Of a stretch of 9,680 bases of DNA, positions 5,853 to 9,680 are shown in pieces. Position 1 is the stretch's first letter; each line of letters opens with the position of its first letter. Position numbers and translations under genes: made by a program. Origin of the DNA: an uncultured Micrococcaceae bacterium (lineage in GTDB: Bacteria > Actinomycetota > Actinomycetes > Actinomycetales > Micrococcaceae); NCBI GenBank assembly GCA_937896705.1, contig CALBOC010000109.1:1-9680 (forward strand), given 5' to 3'. The notes under the pieces were generated by a model that was not told where the DNA came from, ran no database searches, and saw only the letters and a list, made by a program, of their open reading frames with translations.

Positions 5853-7367
5853 GTGAATTACCCTCACGAGCGTCCATCGGTATCGCTGAGCTCTCGCATC
5901 GCCTCGGAACTCGTTCCGGCGGAGCTCACTGCACTTGACCAGTGGCGCGTTCAGCGGCACCTGGGCAGTGGTTCTTCTGCGACCGTTTGGTTGTTGGAAC
6001 ATACCGGCACCCAACATACTGTGGCGTGCAAATTTCCTAGAGCTGCCGATGACCATCCGCAACTTTCGCAGGAAGCTGAGCTTGCTGTTGGTTTGGCACA
6101 TGAGAATCTTATCCGCCCGGTGAGGCTTGACGCCCATCCGGAATTGGCTTCGGCACAGCAGGCAGGAGCTACGTTTTGGGAATACTTGCCAGCAGGCTCG
6201 TTGGAGTCACTCATTAGTGCGGCAGGTGCCTTGAGCATCGCCCAAACCGTGACAGTCATGGTGCCGATGATTCAAGCGACGCAGTATTTGCACGAGCGCC
6301 AGATCGTCCACGGAGACTTATCTCCGGCAAATATCCTTTTTGATCTGACCGGACGGCCTGTGCTCATTGACTTAGGGACGGTCCGCGCGACAGCACACGC
6401 GTTTCATGCTGCCGGGACGCCGGGGTTTGTGGCACCAGAAATCCTAGGATCCGATCCGCAGATGGCCGGGCTGGGTGGAGCCGCTGATGTCTATTCGCTT
6501 GGCGCCATCGGATGGTTCTGTCTGACCGCTACGAGTCCGGGGTCTGCCCAGTCGCGTATGCCCCTGAATACACTGCGGCCCGGGTTGGATCAGGAGATTG
6601 CAGAAGTGTTGGAAGCGTGTCTGAGCGCGGAGCCGACGCTGAGACCCGCACTGTCGCAGGTACTCACCGCTGTGGCACGGTGGGCTGATCCCGCGCCGGT
6701 GGATTTATATGCTGCGGTCGATGAGGACTCCGCGTTATTTTTGCCCACCAGGAAATCGTTCAAGCAGCAGCGATCCCGTGGCCGCCGGTCGAACCGCGAT
6801 CGATCAAGAGCTACTCGAGACGCAGCCCGCTCTGTGCCCGCGCGCGATCAGGAGGTGACCAAGGCTACGCTGCGACGACGCAGGCTGTGGCTAGCGGCCA
6901 GCGCGGGCACCTTGGTTGTTGGAGTACTGGCTACCACGCTCTTCGTGGATCAGCGCCAGACGGTGACCCCAGTGACCGAAGAGCACGCGGTCGCGGAAGA
7001 TTTCCAAAAAGTTGTCGATGAGTTGGCTAAAGCCCGAAGTCAAGCCTGGGCGTCGGCTGATCCTGACCAAGTGGTGGGATACGCTGTTGAAGGCTCTGAA
7101 GTCTTCAGTGCGGATGTAGCGGTGCTAGCGGATCTGAGAGCATCAAACACCACCCTTGACGGGATACGTATGCGCGCGGTGGTGGAAGACATCGAGTCTA
7201 CCGACCACCGCGCCGCACTGTCAGTGACGTGGCGAACGGATGGGTATGTTCAGCGGGATGCATCTGCTGAAATTATCAGCACCAGCGATACGCGAACCGA
7301 ACATCTGGTGCTGCACCTGGTGGAGACGTCAACCGGGTGGGCCCTGAGTTCCGTGGAAGCCATCTGA
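5853..7367 (+). CDS. Transmembrane Ser/Thr protein kinase-like protein with altered catalytic loop
   Basis: 504 residues. A Hanks-type kinase domain fills about 30-275: glycine loop LGSGSSATV (G38, G40), VACK with Lys60, a probable alpha-C Glu74, catalytic loop HGDLSPAN (Asp155, Asn160), DLG (Asp173) in place of DFG, a short activation segment, VAPE (194-196), and DVYSLG in the F helix. The HRD Arg is Gly154 and the usual catalytic-loop Lys is Ser157. A basic juxtamembrane stretch (about 297-344), one membrane helix (about 345-365) and an outside domain of about 138 residues follow. That outer domain shows no PASTA repeat and has an alpha/beta look that could be NTF2-like (guess). By analogy with PknB it would sense something outside and signal inward, but activity must be shown. 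It occupies the place where lipB-lipA lie in M. tuberculosis. Confidence 0.9.
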   Translation: MNYPHERPSVSLSSRIASELVPAELTALDQWRVQRHLGSGSSATVWLLEHTGTQHTVACKFPRAADDHPQLSQEAELAVGLAHENLIRPVRLDAHPELASAQQAGATFWEYLPAGSLESLISAAGALSIAQTVTVMVPMIQATQYLHERQIVHGDLSPANILFDLTGRPVLIDLGTVRATAHAFHAAGTPGFVAPEILGSDPQMAGLGGAADVYSLGAIGWFCLTATSPGSAQSRMPLNTLRPGLDQEIAEVLEACLSAEPTLRPALSQVLTAVARWADPAPVDLYAAVDEDSALFLPTRKSFKQQRSRGRRSNRDRSRATRDAARSVPARDQEVTKATLRRRRLWLAASAGTLVVGVLATTLFVDQRQTVTPVTEEHAVAEDFQKVVDELAKARSQAWASADPDQVVGYAVEGSEVFSADVAVLADLRASNTTLDGIRMRAVVEDIESTDHRAALSVTWRTDGYVQRDASAEIISTSDTRTEHLVLHLVETSTGWALSSVEAI

Positions 7368-7385
7368 CCTAGATCTCGAGAAACC

Positions 7386-7426
7386 AAAAGCCGCAGAGAA
7401 CTGATGAACAGCTCTCTGCGGCTTTT
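7386..7426. terminator. Bidirectional intrinsic terminator between the kinase gene and the small membrane-protein gene
   Basis: AAAAGCCGCAGAGA (7386-7399) pairs perfectly over 14 bases with TCTCTGCGGCTTTT (7413-7426), and the 13-base loop can form three more pairs (CTG/CAG). The stem ends in A4 on one side and T4 on the other, so it reads as a classic Rho-independent terminator on both strands. It begins 19 bases after the kinase stop and lies 17 bases past the stop of the convergent gene. Confidence 0.9.
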
Positions 7427-7442
7427 GAGTGTGGTCGGGCGG

Positions 7443-7802
7443 TTAGAAGCGCCAGAGCGTCGCCACCAGGGCAGCGATTACTCCGGTGCCCCCGGTGGCA
7501 TGTGCCAGACCGGTGGAAACCTCTTCGCCTCGGTTAATCTTGCGACGACTCAGCAGCGCGGTGACAAAGACCATCAGCCCCAGGATCAGTTTGATGCTGA
7601 GCTTGATGCGCTGTGCAGGGTCTTCGATCCCGTTCATTTCGGCGAGGCCGAACAGTACGAGACCGGAGATGATCATGAAGATCGCGCCATACCACTGTGA
7701 TTTCGTGACAGTGGGGTTCTTGAAGTTGGCTAACCAACCTCCCACGATGGCAGCCATCGACAAGATGTGAATGGCGATGAAGATGGGGTAGACAATGTCC
7801 AT
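7443..7802 (-). CDS. Four-helix membrane protein of unknown function
   Basis: A 119-residue, very hydrophobic protein with helices at about 2-24 (containing His12 in IAIHILSMAAIVGGW), 38-56, 67-84 and 99-117. Between helices 2 and 3 is a short polar loop (NGIEDPAQRIKL), and a basic loop SRRKINRGEE follows helix 3, which suggests that loop is cytoplasmic. I believe similar small proteins occur near sucB in other Micrococcaceae but cannot name a family. The helix-1 His and the compact four-helix form recall CopD- or DUF2269-like proteins (weak guess). It lies 19 bases after the sucB stop on the same strand, so it is probably cotranscribed. Its only Shine-Dalgarno-like sequence, AAAGGA, starts at the sucB stop codon and lies about 13 bases from the ATG, which is long, so translational coupling is likely. 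A strong terminator follows. Confidence 0.85.
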   Translation of the reverse strand: MDIVYPIFIAIHILSMAAIVGGWLANFKNPTVTKSQWYGAIFMIISGLVLFGLAEMNGIEDPAQRIKLSIKLILGLMVFVTALLSRRKINRGEEVSTGLAHATGGTGVIAALVATLWRF

Positions 7803-7821
7803 AGGGTTAGTGCGGGTCCTT

Positions 7822-9666
7822 TCAGAGGCCTAGCTCGCCACCGAATTCGCCGGCTTCAAGACGGTTTTTCAGCTGGGTCATGAAACGTCCGGCGTCGGCG
7901 CCGTCGACGATGCGGTGATCGTAGGTGAGGGAGAGGTACATCATGTGGCGGATCGCGATGACGTCGTTACCTTCAGCGTCGGTAGTGACCATTGGACGTT
8001 TGACGATATTTCCAGGGCCAAGGATGGCAACCTGCGGCTGGTTGATGACCGGGGTATCAAACAGCGCGCCAAACGAGCCCAGGTTTGTGATGGAGAAGGT
8101 GCCACCGGACAGTTCATCTGGTTTGACCTTGTTATCACGAGTACGCAGCGCCAAATCTGAGATGGCGTTGGCAATACCCTTGAGGTTGAGGTTGCCAGCG
8201 CCCTTGATGACCGGGACCAGTAAGCCACGTTCGGTATCGACGGCGATGCCGATATCTTCTGAGTCGTGATAAGTGATCTCTTTGGACTCGGCATTATATT
8301 GGGCGTTGAGCGCAGGGTGGGCTCGCAGCGCTTCGGTTGCCGCCTGGGTGATGAATGCCAGGAAGGTGAGGTTGACACCATTTTCGGTCTTGAAGCGTTC
8401 CTTGACTTGATTGCGCAGTTGAACGATCCGTGTCATATCGATCTCATGGACTTGGGTCAGCTGGGCTGACGTATCCAACGATTCCATCATGCGATCGGCA
8501 ATGACCTGACGGATGCGCGAGGCTTTTTCGGTGGTGCCGCGTTTGGATGGATCAATTGACGAGGATGGATCTTTCGGAGCTGGGCGTGCAGCAGTTTGAC
8601 CGGTCCCAGCAGCTGCTGCTGCTGGGGCAGGAGCTTGGCCCTGCTCATCACGAACTTCGTACTCTTTTGCTGCAGCTGCAGCGAGCACGTCTTGTTTCCG
8701 GATGCGGCCGCCGACGCCAGTTCCAGTAACTTCTGCCAGATCGACGCCTTGTTCACGAGCGAGACGACGTACCAGCGGGGTAACATAGCCGTCACCGCGT
8801 GGCGTCTCGTCCGGCGAGGAGGGCGTGTCGTCAGCAGCAGGCTTGGACTCGGGTTTTGGTGCCGGGGTCGGCTCAGGCGTCGGTTCTGATTCAGGCTCTG
8901 GCTCGGGTTCTGAAGTGGCTTCGGACTCTTCTTGTTCCGGCTCTTCTTCCTGCGGCGCTTCCGCTGAAGTCTTTTCTTCCTGCGGTTCCGAAGGTTCCGA
9001 TTCTGCCGGCGCGCTATCCGAGGATCCGATGAGCGCAAGAACTTCGCCTACTTCGATGTCTTCGTCTTCTTGCACCTTAATTTCCAGCAGGGTGCCCGCG
9101 ACGGGTGATGGAATCTCAGTGTCGACTTTATCGGTGGAGATCTCTACGATCGGTTCGTCGACTTCGACCTCATCGCCGACCTCTTTCAGCCAGCGGGTGA
9201 TGGTGCCCTCGGTGACGGACTCACCAAGTTCTGGCAGCTTGACTTCCTCAGCATCGCCTGATGCCGCAGGGGCCTCTTGTGCTGGTTCCTCGTCGGAGGA
9301 TTCTTGCTGGGTTGGCTCCTCTTGTTCAGCCGAGTCATCAGCAGGTGCTTCTTCAGCAGCGGCGTCCTCTTCTGCGGGAGCTTCTTCTTCGGCTGAGTCG
9401 TCAGCTGGCTTATCGGATGCAGACTCATCAGCGTCGCCGACAACGGCTAACGCCTCACCTACCTCAATGTCTTCGTCTTCCTGGACCAGGATTTCTAGCA
9501 GGGTCCCGGCTACGGGTGATGGAATCTCAGTGTCGACCTTGTCGGTGGAGATTTCCACAATCGGTTCGTCGACCTCGATGGTGTCGCCGACTTCTTTGAG
9601 CCAACGGGTTACGGTACCTTCAGTAACCGATTCGCCCAGTTCTGGCAGAGTAATGGTTTCAGACAT
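7822..9666 (-). CDS. sucB: Dihydrolipoamide acyltransferase, E2 of 2-oxoacid dehydrogenase complex, two lipoyl domains
   Basis: 614 residues. It transfers acyl groups from a lipoyl arm to CoA in the 2-oxoglutarate and/or pyruvate dehydrogenase complex. Order: lipoyl domain 1 (about 2-77, lipoyl Lys43 in STDKVD), an acidic Ala/Glu/Pro linker (79-139), lipoyl domain 2 (about 141-214, Lys180), a second Pro/Glu linker (about 217-290) with [14 protein letters not shown] repeats, the E1/E3-binding domain (about 294-330, [17 protein letters not shown]...GTGVGGRI), a further linker, then the catalytic domain (about 383-614) ending with YDHRIVDG (His584, Asp588). Actinobacterial orthologues are annotated sucB, dlaT or aceF; in Corynebacterium a single such E2 serves both pyruvate and 2-oxoglutarate complexes, so substrate is not settled by sequence. 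The ATG at 9666 has GGAC just upstream, and the promoter is outside the window. Lipoylation enzymes are not encoded nearby. Confidence 0.95.
   Translation of the reverse strand: MSETITLPELGESVTEGTVTRWLKEVGDTIEVDEPIVEISTDKVDTEIPSPVAGTLLEILVQEDEDIEVGEALAVVGDADESASDKPADDSAEEEAPAEEDAAAEEAPADDSAEQEEPTQQESSDEEPAQEAPAASGDAEEVKLPELGESVTEGTITRWLKEVGDEVEVDEPIVEISTDKVDTEIPSPVAGTLLEIKVQEDEDIEVGEVLALIGSSDSAPAESEPSEPQEEKTSAEAPQEEEPEQEESEATSEPEPEPESEPTPEPTPAPKPESKPAADDTPSSPDETPRGDGYVTPLVRRLAREQGVDLAEVTGTGVGGRIRKQDVLAAAAAKEYEVRDEQGQAPAPAAAAAGTGQTAARPAPKDPSSSIDPSKRGTTEKASRIRQVIADRMMESLDTSAQLTQVHEIDMTRIVQLRNQVKERFKTENGVNLTFLAFITQAATEALRAHPALNAQYNAESKEITYHDSEDIGIAVDTERGLLVPVIKGAGNLNLKGIANAISDLALRTRDNKVKPDELSGGTFSITNLGSFGALFDTPVINQPQVAILGPGNIVKRPMVTTDAEGNDVIAIRHMMYLSLTYDHRIVDGADAGRFMTQLKNRLEAGEFGGELGL
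9031..9237 (-). repeat. sucB: Lipoyl-domain coding repeat, copy 2
   Basis: Codons 144-212 of the E2 gene repeat codons 7-75 at an exact offset of 411 bases. The encoded segments are identical at 63 of 69 positions. DNA identity includes an unbroken 26-base run (9101-9126 against 9512-9537). Confidence 0.9.
9442..9648 (-). repeat. sucB: Lipoyl-domain coding repeat, copy 1
   Basis: The N-terminal lipoyl domain (codons 7-75), the partner of the copy 411 bases downstream in the gene. Differences are Val19/Ile, Thr29/Glu, Ile30/Val, Leu60/Lys, Ala72/Val and Val75/Leu. The lipoyl-lysine motif is identical in both. Confidence 0.9.
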
Positions 9667-9680
9667 GCCGTCCGGTTTCC

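Noticed and set aside
8820..9010. Repetitive-looking DNA in the E2 gene that might be taken for a repeat array
   Set aside because: It is the codon pattern of the Glu-Pro linker in the sucB frame, with no regular spacer-repeat structure, so it is not CRISPR or a tandem satellite.
8487..9038. 183-codon minus-strand frame with Arg/Lys-rich repeats inside sucB
   Set aside because: It is the shifted frame of the Glu/Pro/Ala-rich linker and binding domain of the E2. The basic repeats are a by-product of the linker codons.

Overview
The window looks like ordinary chromosome of a Gram-positive, moderately high-GC actinobacterium, most likely in or near the Micrococcaceae (inference). The basis is the block dihydrolipoamide acyltransferase (sucB/dlaT) - DUF4191 protein - RDD protein - glnA1. 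In Mycobacterium tuberculosis the same run is dlaT, Rv2216, lipB, lipA, Rv2219, Rv2219A, glnA1. Base composition seems lower than in typical Arthrobacter, judged by eye only.

Layout from left to right: a SpeE-like SAM-binding protein (minus, 65-859); about 370 bases with no recognisable gene; a secreted or membrane-tethered SxxK serine hydrolase with three C-terminal membrane helices (plus, 1228-2847); glutamine synthetase type I (minus, 2914-4341); a small RDD membrane protein divergent from glnA (plus, 4500-4910); a DUF4191 membrane protein (minus, 4954-5757); a transmembrane Ser/Thr kinase-like protein divergent from it (plus, 5853-7367); a four-helix membrane protein of unknown function (minus, 7443-7802), probably translated from the sucB transcript; and a double-lipoyl-domain E2 acyltransferase (minus, 7822-9666) whose upstream region lies beyond the right edge.

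The genes sit in alternating convergent and divergent pairs. Each of the three convergent junctions (2847/2914, 4910/4954, 7367/7443) carries a strong inverted repeat that can serve as a shared two-way terminator. At two of them the hairpin includes a stop codon. The divergent junctions 4342-4499 and 5758-5852 hold the promoters. The first contains a 14-base inverted repeat and the second a perfect DnaA-box 9-mer.

Functionally the core is central carbon and nitrogen metabolism: the E2 of the 2-oxoacid dehydrogenase complex, and ammonia assimilation by an adenylylatable glutamine synthetase. The most notable points are that lipB-lipA are absent from the place they hold in related genomes although the neighbouring E2 needs lipoylation at two lysines; that the kinase in that place has an altered catalytic loop (HGDLSPAN instead of HRDxKPxN); and that a 51-base hairpin buries the RDD stop codon. 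I saw no CRISPR array, transposase, tRNA, rRNA or clearly new multi-gene system.
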